Of a stretch of 64,000 nt of DNA, positions 19,655 to 29,462 are shown piece by piece. The stretch is from assembly GCA_020796225.1 (NCBI GenBank), contig CM036765.1, positions 3,370,228 through 3,434,227 on the forward strand, in the 5' to 3' direction. The notes under the pieces were generated by a model that saw nothing but the letters and a program-made list of their open reading frames with translations, searched no databases and was not told the origin of the DNA. The stretch's first letter is position 1; each line of letters begins with the position of its first letter. The DNA is from Arion vulgaris (lineage: Eukaryota; Mollusca; Gastropoda; Stylommatophora; Arionidae). Made by a program: the position numbers and the translations under genes.

Positions 19655-19915
19655 TGTGATGTTGGTGCCCCAAGGAAGCAGAGAATAGTACCAATGCCAC
19701 TTACAAGGCATGTCGTAAGAGGCGACTGATATAGGGACCTAGGAAAGCTACCCTAGTAAATAAAAAGCGTCGCAAAAATTGGATGTGCTGGCCTACCTGT
19801 AGGAGCATAGCTGGCACAAAGTACAATCGTTTTTAGGCCCAGATCACATACAAATCACACATAGGTCGACAAGTGGTCGATATGGAGCATTCGAAGAAGA
19901 AGAAGATGATACACA
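19655..19915 (+). mobile_element. SG repeat (~260 bp, (GAA)n tail)
   Basis: Contains gcatgtcgtaagaggcgact, aaagcgtcgcaaaaattgga, agtacaatcg, caagtggtcgatatggagca and ends in (GAA)n. It belongs to the seven-copy SG family. A SINE is the likely nature; an A/B-box head is not obvious. Confidence 0.85.
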
Positions 19916-19927
19916 TAATCGCAATCT

Positions 19928-20390
19928 ATTATAATCTATAGAATATCTGAGATTTATTGTTCTCTTCCTCTAGTTGGAAATATAATCTATAGAATATCTG
20001 AGATTTCTTGTTCTCTTCCTCTAGTTGGAAATATAATCTATAAGATATCTGAGATTTCTTGTTCTCTTCCTCTAGTTGGAAATATAATCTATAGAATATC
20101 TGAGATTTCTTGTTCTCTTCCTCTAGTTGGAAATATAATCTATAAGATATCTGAGATTTCTTGTTCTCTTCCTCTAGTTGGAAATATAATCTATAAGATA
20201 TCTGAGACTTCTTGTTCTCTTCCTCTAGTTGGAAATATAATCTATAAGATATCTGAGATTTCTTGTTCTCTTCCTCTAGTTGGAAATATAATCTATAAGA
20301 TATCTGAGACTTCTTGTTCTCTTCCTCTAGTTGGAAATATAATCTATAAGATATCTGAGACTTCTTGTTCTCTTCCTCTAGTTGGAAATA
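19928..20390. repeat. Tandem repeat, 51-bp unit x~9, split by a MITE
   Basis: Units of gatatctgagatttcttgtt, ctcttcctctagttggaaat and ataatctataa. The 51-bp length keeps a minus-strand frame of 17-residue repeats (YFQLEEENKKSQISYRL) open. It has no gene context. A further unit lies at 20649-20702, beyond the MITE. Confidence 0.95.
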
Positions 20391-20648
20391 CAGGGTGTTC
20401 AAGATTAAAGCAGCCCCATTGAAAAATCGAAAGTTGCCAGATAATCTATCGCGTTATGTTTATGTACTATTTAGACCGGTTCTGACTAGCTCGTTTTACG
20501 TCACATTTGTTCATCGCCCCTTCCGCACTACAATTACATACCGTCACATAACCTTGACCTATACTACGTCATAACTGAACCTTCTCATTTTCATACATAT
20601 ATGCCAGATTGTCTCCATTCACAGGCTGCTATTATCTTGAACACCCTG
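20391..20648. mobile_element. MITE with CAGGGTGTTCAAGAT terminal inverted repeats, copy 1
   Basis: A 258-bp element starts CAGGGTGTTCAAGAT and ends ATCTTGAACACCCTG, a perfect 15-bp inverted repeat, flanked by TA on both sides. TA duplication fits the Tc1/mariner superfamily. No transposase is encoded. It interrupts the 51-bp array at ggaaa-TA-taatctat, so neighbouring units supply the empty site. Confidence 0.93.
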
Positions 20649-20737
20649 TATAATCTATAGGATATCTGAGATTTATTGTTCTATTCCTCTAGTTGGAAAT
20701 AAAATATATCATACTGCATATATAGATTGTGAGCATC

Positions 20738-20945
20738 TATAGCTTAAGTGGTAGTGAGCTCGATCACAATCCAAGCGTACCTGGTTCAAACACCGCGGCA
20801 GGCAATTTCGAAGCAAATTCGTGTCCGTGGATTTTTACTAAAGGCAAAGAACACAATGACAAACTACTTAACATGTAAGTAGTGCCTAGAAAATCGACGA
20901 CTCATTTACTGTGGTTGATGTCTAAGTCCTGTAAAGCATTATCGA
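20738..20945 (+). mobile_element. tRNA-derived SINE S3
   Basis: The head resembles a tRNA: A-box tagcttaagtgg at about 20742, B-box ggttcaaacac at about 20792. The body (gaagcaaattcgtgtccgtg, gtgcctagaaaatcgacgac) is shared with 15858-16055, 23885-24139 and 37640-37735. It is not a functional tRNA gene because the arms do not pair properly. Confidence 0.8.
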
Positions 20946-20949
20946 TATA

Positions 20950-21575
20950 AGCGAAGACTGCAGTAAAACTATAGTACAAGACTGCAGTAAAACTAATAGC
21001 AAAGACTGCAGTAAAACTAGTAGCAAAGACTGCAGTAAAACTAAGTAGCAAAGACTGCAGTAAAACTATGTAGCAAAGACTGCAGTAAAACTAAGTAGCA
21101 AAGACTGCAGTAAAACTAAGTAGCAAAGACTGCAGTAAAACTATGTAGCAAAGACTGCAGTAAAACTAAGTAGCGAAGACTGCAGTAAACTATCAGCAAA
21201 GACTGCAGTAAAACTATGTAGCAAAGACTGCAGTAAAACTAAGTAGCAAAGACTGCAGTAAAACTATGTAGCAAAGACTGCAGTAAAACTAAGTAGCAAA
21301 GACTGCAGTAAAACTAAGTAGCAAAGACTGCAGTAAAACTAAGTAGCAAAGACTGCAGTAAAACTAAGTAGCAAAGACTGCAGTAAAACTAAGTAGAAAG
21401 ACAGCAGTAAAACTATGTAGCAAAGACAGCAGTAAAACTATGTAGCAAAGACTGCAGTAAAACTAAGTAGCAAAGACTGCAGTAAAACTATGTAGCAAAG
21501 ACTGCAGTAAAACTAAGTAGCAAAGACTGCAGTAAAACTAAGTAGCAAGACTGCAGTAAACTAATAGCAATGGTG
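20950..21575. repeat. Satellite array, 25-bp unit x~25
   Basis: Copies of gcaaagactgcagtaaaact plus aagta or atgta. The unit resembles the complement of aaagtactgtagttttact at about 21953, so the array may have been seeded by the element there. Confidence 0.95.
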
Positions 21576-21625
21576 AAAACGTAAAACGAAGTATTATAGT
21601 TTTACAAAATACAATAACAATACAC

Positions 21626-21722
21626 AATATTACAAAGTATTACACAGTATTACACAGTATTACACAGTATTACACAGTATTACACAGTATTACAAGTATT
21701 CCAGTATTACACAGTATTGTTA
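21626..21722. repeat. Tandem repeat, 10-bp unit x~8
   Basis: Copies of attacacagt, continuing into attccagtattacacag. Confidence 0.95.
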
Positions 21723-21939
21723 TTGTTTTTGTATTTTAGCTCTGAAGTCAGCGAAGGTTCACTTGCATGGCGAGGGACACCAGTCAAATGGTAAACAAGC
21801 TTTCACGCAAATATCAGCCAGAAGCTGTAAAACATGCTCCATGGCTAACATCTTAATTGAAAGTGGGCGAAGAAGAAGTTTTTCTATTTGATAAAACTTC
21901 AGCATTTTGTGTTTACTTGTTTCGCTCAAGAATATACCA

Positions 21940-22060
21940 ACACACGTAATAACAAAGTACTGTAGTTTTACTGAATACACAAACAATAACAATACACAGC
22001 AACGTTTCGACCAAAAGGCCTTTATGAAGGAAACGATGCAACAGGAGTGACGAATTTCAC
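21940..22060 (-). other. Possible Penelope-like element terminus relic
   Basis: The minus strand contains ccttcataaaggcc, ttttggtcgaaacgttgctg and tgtattgttattgtttgtgt. This resembles the …GAAGGCC…GGTCGAAACGTTG region at the ends of Penelope-like elements, which carry a minimal hammerhead fold. Here the CUGAUGA box is degenerate. Low confidence. The remainder of 21723-22580 shows nothing recognisable. Confidence 0.25.
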
Positions 22061-22582
22061 AACCCACTACATATAGACTACGACAGAGATGTCTGCCCGT
22101 ATATCGATATTCCTAAAGAATATGCCACGATTTTCTGTTTCATATATATAGGTTAACCTTAAAACTACAAGATTTAACAATACAGTCCCAGTAGTATCCA
22201 ACGTTTCCACAAATATGTCTTAATTGAAGCATAGAGCCCATTTGTTATAGCTTTCCGGTGTTCCATCATTTTATTAACCCCTGATTTAAACACCTAATGC
22301 GATCACAATAGGACAAATTGTTAATGGAGTCATGGCAGATTGATGAATTTATCGGTGACAATCAAGCTAGTGAACTTAATGCATCAAAAGGCACACTTAG
22401 ATATAATCCTGAACAGCAGGACATGAGAAATGTATAAATATTTGTTACAATAAAAGTTAACAAAGGTTTTACATTTTTAAAGCAACTTTTTATCACACAT
22501 ATTTTGTTCAGTTTTATCTGTTCCATTTTGTTTTTGCAGTTTATTCTGTAAATATGATTACCAATAATTCAGCACAATAGTA

Positions 22583-22632
22583 TCAATCAATCAATCAATC
22601 AGTCAATCAATCAATCAATCAATCTATCAATC
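22583..22632. repeat. (CAAT)n microsatellite
   Basis: Tetranucleotide run of tcaatcaatcaatcaatc with one cagt interruption. (TA)n and (ATAG)-like stretches follow at 22677-22775. Confidence 0.95.
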
Positions 22633-22784
22633 TATTATGTAATCATCCAAGTATTTTCAAAACGTTTGTCAGGAAATGTATATATATATATAAATAGATA
22701 GATAGAGTGATGCTAGATAGATTGATAAGTAAATAGATCGATAGACGGACGAACATATATATATATGTATATATATCATGGACC

Positions 22785-23170
22785 ATTACATAAAAAACGA
22801 GAACGAAAATCCAGTCCTTCGAAACTAAATACTACAAAAAGATCCTACGAATACCATGGACAGAATAAAGAAAGAACACTGATGTCCTGAAAGAACTGAA
22901 TGTTAAAGAGAATTGGCTGATAAACACCATACTATACAGAAAAATTAGATACTATGGTCACATTAAGCGTCCCGATGGCCTGGAAAGAACAACACTAGAG
23001 GGCAGGGTCCCAGGGCGCAGAGGCAGACCAAGAAGAAGATGGCTACAAGATATTAAAGAAACCATGAATATGACCATCGACGAAGTGGGTGAACTGGCTA
23101 GAGACAGAGTGAATTTCAGATGTGCTGCAAAGAGAGCAACGTCCTATAAAGGATACGCACCTTGATGATG
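22785..23170 (+). pseudogene. LINE-A, best-preserved 3' fragment
   Basis: The plus strand reads KYYKKILRIPWTE, then TDVLKELNVKENWLINTILY, RKIRYYGHIKRPDGLERTTL, EGRVPGRRGRPRRRWLQDIK, ETMNMTIDEVGELARDRVNF and RCAAKRATSYKGYAP before the stop, then a (TGA)n tail. It is nearly uninterrupted, so it is the youngest LINE-A copy here and a good reference for the others. It is heavily 5'-truncated (no RT catalytic core) and therefore dead. Confidence 0.88.
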
Positions 23171-23220
<50 letters not shown>

Positions 23221-23610
23221 TAGATACAAATATAGATATCTGATAGACGATAGATTAATAGATATATAGAAATATAGATATCTGATAGACCGATAGATTA
23301 ATAGATAAATAGAAATATAAATATCTTATAGATAGAACTATAGATATCTGATAGATAGAAATATAGATATCTGATAGACCGATAGATTAATAGATAGATA
23401 GAAATATAGATATCTGATAGATAGAAATATAGATATCTGATAGACCGATAGATTAATAGATAGAAATATAGATATCTGATAGACCGATAGATTAAGAGAT
23501 AGATAGAAATATAGATATCTGATAGATAGAAATATAGACATATAGATAGAAATATATATATCTGATAGACCGATAGACCGATAGATAGATAGATAGATAG
23601 ATATATGTGA
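23171..23610. repeat. (TA)n then degenerate GATA-type array
   Basis: A run of about 45 bp of (TA)n is followed by about 390 bp built from gatagaaatatagatatctg and atagaccgatagattaatag blocks, ending in (GATA)n at 23582-23600. Minus-strand frames rich in Y/S/I/L are artefacts. Confidence 0.93.
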
Positions 23611-23701
23611 TACATCATGTTTGTATATGTCATATTTACATTGACTGTTTGAGTAGAACAAATTCAATCATGAACATCTGACATGGTGAGGCTTGGTTCT
23701 A

Positions 23702-24233
23702 CAGGGTGTTCAAGATAAATGTAGCCCCATTGACAAATCACAAGTTGGGAGGTACGCATTGCGTTTTGTCTATTTACTATTTAAACCGGTTCTTACTAGC
23801 TCATCCTTTCGTCACATTTGTTCATCGCCACTTCCCGCACCATAATTACACAATAATCACAAAAATACTCGCTCGCTTGACCTAAACTTAAAAAGTTAAT
23901 TACATATCCTTTACAGGACTTTGCGAATCAACCCCAGCTTTTTAACGCTGTTTGTAATTTTTCTAGGCATTATTACGTTCAGTAGTTTGCCATTGCTTTC
24001 TGAACGGGTGGTGCCATCATTCTTTGTAAAATCTGCGCGAAACAGTTTGCAACCAAATTGTCCGCAACGTGATTCGAACTCAGAAGGTCGGGGTTAATAG
24101 TCTGAGTCACTATCCCCTAAGCCACAGACGCCACCACTGGACCTATACTACGTCATAATTGAAACATCTAATTTTCATAAACATATGCTAGATTGGCTCC
24201 CTTGACGAGGCTACTTTTATCTTGAACACCCTG
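23702..24233. mobile_element. MITE copy 2, interrupted by a SINE
   Basis: Same element as at 20391: starts CAGGGTGTTCAAGAT, ends ATCTTGAACACCCTG, flanked by TA. A SINE S3 sits at 23885-24139. Removing it and one target duplication leaves about 271 bp, close to the 258 bp of copy 1. Confidence 0.92.
23885..24139 (-). mobile_element. tRNA-derived SINE S3 nested in the MITE
   Basis: Minus-strand SINE with A-box tggcttagggg and B-box gagttcgaatcac near its 5' end (about 24125 and 24075). It is flanked by the duplicated host sequence gaccta at 23879-23884 and 24140-24145. In MITE copy 1 this site is single (ttgacctatactacgtcata). Confidence 0.88.
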
Positions 24234-24314
24234 TATATCAAATCGAATTGCGCGATTGTATTTCTTTTATTTTAATAGATTGAATAAGCTAATTCTCATA
24301 TCGCGATCGTATCG

Positions 24315-24638
24315 TTTATATTTATACATTCAACTCACTCTCAGAACATGGAACAAAGTAGTTTATATTCATACATTCAACTCACTCTCAGAACATGGAA
24401 TAAAGTAGTTTATATTCATATCATTCAACTTTCACTTCTCAGAACATGGAATAAAGTAGTTTATATTCATACATTCAACTCACTCTCAGAACATGGAATA
24501 AAGTAGTTTATATTCATACATTCAACTCACTCTCAGAACATGGAATAGAGAATTCTACATTCAACCACTCTCAGAACATGGAATAAGTATTTATATTCAT
24601 ACATTCAACTCACTCTCAGAACATGGAATAAAGTAGAT
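24315..24638. repeat. Tandem repeat, 47-bp unit x~7
   Basis: Copies of gtttatattcatacattcaa then ctcactctcagaacatggaa. The fifth and sixth copies carry several deletions. Confidence 0.93.
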
Positions 24639-24754
24639 TCAGTTTCGGTTTACAGTTTTCAATATGTATGTGTATGCGTGCTAGCACGCGCTTAGTCTAC
24701 ACATCATTACACTAAGTCCAGTTTGTCATGGCTTACAGGGAGGGGGAGCGAGTG

Positions 24755-24922
24755 GTATCTGTGGCATAGAGGTTAGGTCCACGTCTCTCGTGCCAAAGGT
24801 ACCAGATTCGCTCCCTCATTGAGCCATCTGGATATTTTTCCAGAGATCCCAGATCTCAGGGTAGGTGAGATCGAGTTCATAGTCCTATCAAAGACAGACG
24901 ATAAAACGTAGGTCCCGTGTTG
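24755..24922 (+). mobile_element. SINE S1, head and middle
   Basis: tRNA-like head: ggcatagaggttaggtccac with B-box region accagattcgctccctca, then ctggatatttttccagagat, gagatcgagttcatagtcct, gataaaacgtaggtcccgtg. It is directly fused to a reverse SG repeat at about 24923. Confidence 0.82.
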
Positions 24923-25178
24923 ACTTTGAACGCTCCATATCGACAACTTGTTAAACCACTCTGTGTGATTTGTATGGGATTAGAGTCTAAGAGCGATTGT
25001 ATGTTGTGTCAAATATGCGCCTACAAGTAAGCCAGCACATCCGATTTCTGTTTCGCTTTTTATTTATTAGGGTAGCATCCCTAGGCTCTTAACTCTTAAC
25101 TCTTACGACATGCTTTGTAGGTCGCATATTAATATTTTTTGCTCCCCATGCGAGTCCCGGCAACACACGGGCGTGAAG
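24923..25178 (-). mobile_element. SG repeat
   Basis: Reverse copy: gctccatatcgacaacttgt, aagtaagccagcacatccga, tttattagggtagcatccct, tgctttgtaggtcgcatatt, cacacgggcg. The (GAA)n tail is missing at the fusion with S1. Confidence 0.85.
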
Positions 25179-25204
25179 ATAAGAGCTGGACAAGAATCAA
25201 TGAG

Positions 25205-25355
25205 AACACAAGTTAGCATTAGAAATTGGTGATAGGTCGAGCATACCTGCAGAGAAACAAGTTAGCATTAGAAATTGGGATAGTCAGCATATTTGCAGAG
25301 AACACAAGTTAGCATTACGAATTGGTGATAGGTCGAGCATACCCTGCAGAGAACA
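25205..25355. repeat. Tandem repeat, ~53-bp unit x3
   Basis: Copies of acacaagttagcattagaaa then ttggtgataggtcgagcata and cctgcagaga. From 25356 to 25835 no recognisable feature is seen. Confidence 0.9.
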
Positions 25356-25839
25356 AATGTTAGGAGAAGAAAATGGCATAGCCTGCGAAAGACACAATCG
25401 ACTGTAACTAGACAAGCCCTTGAGTAAAACCCACAAGGAACGTAAATGAAAGGGACATCGTAAACATATCCCAGACAGAGTCGTCTTGAGAAACTGAGAG
25501 ATGCTGGACTATCCTGTGAAGTCATAAACAGTTTGAGACCGAGAGAAGTGGAGAATAACGGTTGATGCCCTGTGCTTCACGACAAGCGGAGAGGATTAAA
25601 GTAACGCAAACGATGAGCACAGAAAAATACACGTCGAATCATTAATTTTCTTTTTCGTTCACCCGTTACGACTTCAAGCGTAGTCTTGGCACCTATTATG
25701 ACGCAACTGACTGATTCTTGCGTGACATTTGCTTTCATTATCACCAGTGTCTCTCCCCATTCAGTATCTGCACAGTTCAATCTAGCCACCTAAATACTCT
25801 GAGTCGACATGCTGGGCATCGTTTATTCCAATGGGTAAG

Positions 25840-26500
25840 TTCAACAGGGGGTCACTATTTTGAAATTGTTATGGTCCTTCCAGTCCTTCTTCACGAGTGC
25901 GACACTTGGACTGTATATAAGCGACACGCAAGGAAGCTAAACCCTTTTCACACAGTCTGCCTCAGAAAATAATGAACATCAAATGGCAGGATTTGATCCC
26001 AGACACAGAGGTTCTAAAAAGAGCCGCTCTCCCCAGCATCTATACAATCTTGATGCAGTCCCAGACACGATGTCAGGGCATGTGACTCGAATGGTGGTTT
26101 GCAGAATACCCAAACGACTCTTTTATGGTGAGCTGCAAAGTGGTAAACGCTCACAGGGTGGTCAGAAAAAGCGATTCAAAGACACACTTAAGAATTCGAT
26201 GAAATCCTTTGGCATAGATGTCGACAATTGGAATAATGTTGCTCACGACAGATTAGCCTGGCGCACGCTTCTTCGACACGGTTCTTGGTCTGCGAGGCAG
26301 GTAGAACAGCACGGATGGAACAAAAACGTCAAAACTGAAAGTCAGTAAAACTCCCCACAGGTGCAAGTATACCTTGCCCACACTGTACAAGAACATTTCA
26401 AGCCCATATCGGACTCACTAGTCATCTACGCACACACAGACAAACATAATGCAACTACATTCCTTTGGATGAAAATTGTGTTTTCATCATCTCCCGTGAT
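25840..26500 (+). pseudogene. LINE-E 3' end with C-terminal zinc-finger remnant
   Basis: Read with frameshifts, the plus strand gives LLHECDTWTVYKRHARKLNP, NIKWQDLIPDTEVLKRAALP, SIYTILMQSQTRCQGM, HVTRMVVCRIPKRLFYGELQ, KRFKDTLKNSMKSFGIDVD, VAHDRLAWRTLLRHGS, then in another frame IPCPHCTRTFQ…GLTSHLRTH. This is the post-RT tail of a Jockey/CR1-like ORF2 ending in a C2H2-like finger. At least three frameshifts break it. Relatives lie at 43815-44011 and 53850-54215. Confidence 0.85.
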
Positions 26501-26504
26501 GGGC

Positions 26505-26705
26505 GATCATCATAGAGAAGTGGTTAAGTCGTCTGCCTGGAGTTCTAAGTTGTAGATTAGCCCGGACTGAGTAGCATGCGATATTGTTTCCAGCGATATA
26601 ATCTCCAAGATTATTGCTGGAGCTACGGAGTTCGTGCTTTGTGCAACACTTTCGTCAGGTAGCGTGTAATCTCTGCCAATAAGGAAAGAGCGATATGGGG
26701 GAAAG
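26505..26705 (+). mobile_element. tRNA-like SINE S2
   Basis: The head agaagtggttaagtcgtctg is tRNA-like. The body has attattgctggagctacgga, gttcgtgctttgtgcaac and gcgatatggggg. Other copies lie at 35080, 37030, 44750, 51990 and 60372. Confidence 0.7.
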
Positions 26706-26739
26706 AATAGAAACAAAGCTGTCGTTACTGCCAGTAATA

Positions 26740-26960
26740 CCACTTTTTGGGGCGGCATAGGACAGGAGGGATATGTGCCTGTAGAATGGCCGCATGGCTA
26801 GTACAGTCGTCACGAAACTTTTCAGGTTTGGATGATTTCTTTATGCCCTCGACAAAAAAAAACCACTCATTGCCCTTACCGTGGATTGAACCCAGGTCTC
26901 CCCGCATGGAAGCCGCGCTTTATCAGACTTTTCACCATATGGAGAAACTGGATGTAATGA
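26740..26960 (-). mobile_element. tRNA-like SINE fragment
   Basis: The minus strand carries a B-box-like ggttcaatccacgg (about 26883-26896) and a head ending at about 26945. It shows weak similarity to other tRNA-derived heads. The family is not established. Confidence 0.4.
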
Positions 26961-26987
26961 AGTCACTCCTTCGACTTGAGGCCCATA

Positions 26988-27130
26988 TCTGTCATCTATG
27001 ACATCAGTATGTACTTATCACTTGTAGTAACTGATTCTGTCATCTGTGACATTAGTATGTACTTATCACTTGTAACTGATTCTGTCATCTGTGACATCAG
27101 TATGTACTTATCACTTGTAACTGATTCTGA
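26988..27130. repeat. Tandem repeat, 45-bp unit x3
   Basis: Copies of tctgtcatctgtgacatcag then tatgtacttatcacttgtaa. From 27131 to 27360 nothing recognisable is seen. Confidence 0.93.
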
Positions 27131-27361
27131 TCGTGAAGCGACAGTAATTCAACATCTTTTAACATTTTCACTCTGTAAGCCGATATATGGGCCTCATTTA
27201 ATGATGATCTAATCAATAAACTAACTAATTTAGTAAACATTGACCTGTCATCCGGGCACAAGCAAGAATAGTACCTACACCTCACGTCATGTTAAAGCTG
27301 ACTGATTTGACTCAGGAATCTACCTAGTAACTAAGCACACAAATCGATGTCTGCCATCTGT

Positions 27362-27475
27362 GACATCCTTGTAGCGCGTAACTGGCACAATGTACAAACG
27401 CTCTTAGGCTGAGATCACATACAAATCACAAAGAGTGGTTAACAAGTTGTTGATATGGAGCGTTGGAAGTAGAAG
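27362..27475 (+). mobile_element. SG repeat, 3' half
   Basis: Contains gtagcgcgtaactggcacaa, tcttaggctgagatcacata, acaagttgttgatatggagc and a degenerate GAA tail. It is 5'-truncated. Confidence 0.8.
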
Positions 27476-27484
27476 TATACATTG

Positions 27485-28605
27485 CAAAATAACTGAGTCA
27501 GGATTAAAATAAAATAACTGAGTCAGGATTAAAATAAAATAACTGAGTCCAGGGATTAAAATAAAATAACTGAGTCTAGGGATTAAAACAAAATAACTGA
27601 GTCTAGGGATTAAAAAAAATAACTGAGTCTAGGATTAAAACAAAATAACTGAGTCTAGGGATTAAAACAAAATAACTGAGTCCAGGGATTAAAACAAAAT
27701 AACTGAGTCTAGGATTAAAAAAAATAACTGAGTCTAGGATTAAAACAAAATAACTGAGTCTAGGGATTAAAACAAAATAACTGAGTCTAGGATTAAAAAA
27801 AATAACTGAGTCTAGTGATTAAAAAAAATAACTGAGTCTAGGATTAAAACAAAATAACTGAGTCTAGGATTAAAAAAAATAACTGAGTCCAGGGATTAAA
27901 ACAAAATAACTGAGTCCAGGGATTAAAACAAAATAACTGAGTCTAGGGATTAAAATAAAATAACTGAGTCCAGGGATTAAAATAAAATAACTGAGTCTAG
28001 GGATTAAAACAAAATAACTGAGTCTAGGATTAAAAAAAATAATGAGTCTAGGGATTAAAATAAAATAACTGAGTCTAGGGATTAAAACAAAATAACTGAG
28101 TCTAGGTATTAAAACAAAATAACTGAGTCTAGGGATTAAAACAAAATAACTGAGTCTAGGTATTAAAACAAAATAACTGAGTCTAGGGATTAAAACAAAA
28201 TAACTGAGTCTAGGGATTAAAACAAAATAACTGAGTCTAGGGATTAAAACAAAATAACTGAGTCTAGGGATTAAAATAAAATAACTGAGTCTAGGGATTA
28301 AAACAAAATAACTGAGTATAGGGATTAAAACAAAATAACTGAGTCTAGGGATTAAAATAAAATAACTGAGTCTAGGAATTAAAACAAAATAACCGAGTCT
28401 AGGGATTAAAATAAAATAACTGAGTCTAGGGATTAAAATAAAATAACTGAGTCTAGGGATTAAAATAAAATAACTGAGTCTAGGAATTAAAACAAAATAA
28501 CTGAGTCTAGGAAATTAAAATAAAATAAGTGAGTCTAGGAATTAAAACAAAATAACCGAGTCTAGGGATTAAAATAAAATAACTGAGTTTATGGATTAAA
28601 ACCAA
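27485..28605. repeat. Satellite array, 24-28-bp unit x~42
   Basis: Copies of aaaataactgagtctaggga plus ttaaaac or ttaaaat. Unit length varies through A-runs and agtcta/agtcca/aggga changes. The sequence from 28606 to 28955 is unique with no gene seen. Confidence 0.95.
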
Positions 28606-28954
28606 AAAAAAGGAACGGAGTGACAGGGTTAAGCTAAAAAAAAATAATTATCTTCATCTATGTCAGAAGTGAAATATCTCAAAAATCATTAAATCCATCG
28701 TGAACGTTCGTTAATAGACTGCGCATGCTCAGGGCAAAACACGGAACCGTCCACGACCTAAAGGTCAGGTAACTCTACAGGGCGTGTCACTAACAATTAG
28801 TCGTATCAGAACAATCTAGTCAGATTTCAATTTCAGATATAAATTTGAATCTGTGATCGAAAGAAGAATCTAATTCGCTGAAACCGGACAAGATTTCTGT
28901 CCTGTCTGACAATCTTTGCCTTCCAGAGGCTTCTGCTAATTTCCAACTGCTCTA

Positions 28955-29090
28955 GACCAGAGTTGTCCAAAGTTTTTATTTAGGGTGGGGCGCATCTGAC
29001 TGATGGTTCTGTAGGCCCGTGCACTGTGATGACTGCAATACTACTACTATTAATATTAACAATAGTAAAGTTCGTATGGTTAAGATAGCC
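28955..29090 (+). mobile_element. Possible hAT-type terminus relic
   Basis: ccagagttgtccaaagttt resembles hAT-type 5' ends such as CAGNGGTTCTCAAAGT, followed by a G-rich stretch. No matching 3' end or 8-bp duplication was found. Confidence 0.25.
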
Positions 29091-29094
29091 CCTG

Positions 29095-29362
29095 TGTTGC
29101 GGGTTGGAGGGTGGGGGGCGCACAAGAGTGGCGAAGAATAGTAACAATGTGACCTACAAGGCATGTCGTAAGAAGCGATTGAGGTAGGGCCCTAGTGAAG
29201 CTACCCTAGTAAATAAAAAGCGTCGCAGGAATCGGATGTGCTGGCCTACTTGTAGGCACATAACTGGCACAATGTGCAATCGCTCTTAGACTCCGATCAC
29301 ATACACAACACAACGAGTGCTTTATCAAGTGGTCGATATAGAACGTATGAAGAAGAAGAAGA
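29095..29362 (+). mobile_element. SG repeat, full-length
   Basis: Starts near tgttgcgggttggagggtgg and contains gcatgtcgtaagaagcgatt, aagctaccctagtaaataaa, aagcgtcgcaggaatcggat, caagtggtcgatatagaacg and a (GAA)n tail. Confidence 0.87.
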
Positions 29363-29462
29363 TATGGTTAAGATGCCAACACTTTCTCCAAAGAAAAAAC
29401 AAAATAGTTGTGTTAGAGGGATGTAGAATGGTTAGAAAATAAAACAAGATTGCAAAACCGGA

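Noticed and set aside
19929..20402. 157-codon minus-strand frame of a 17-residue charged repeat resembling a coiled-coil or secreted repeat protein
   Set aside because: It is a 51-bp satellite interrupted by a MITE, without signal peptide or flanking coding sequence.
20738..20820. Possible tRNA gene (A- and B-box present)
   Set aside because: No cloverleaf with a proper anticodon stem could be formed, and the same head begins several dispersed SINE copies.
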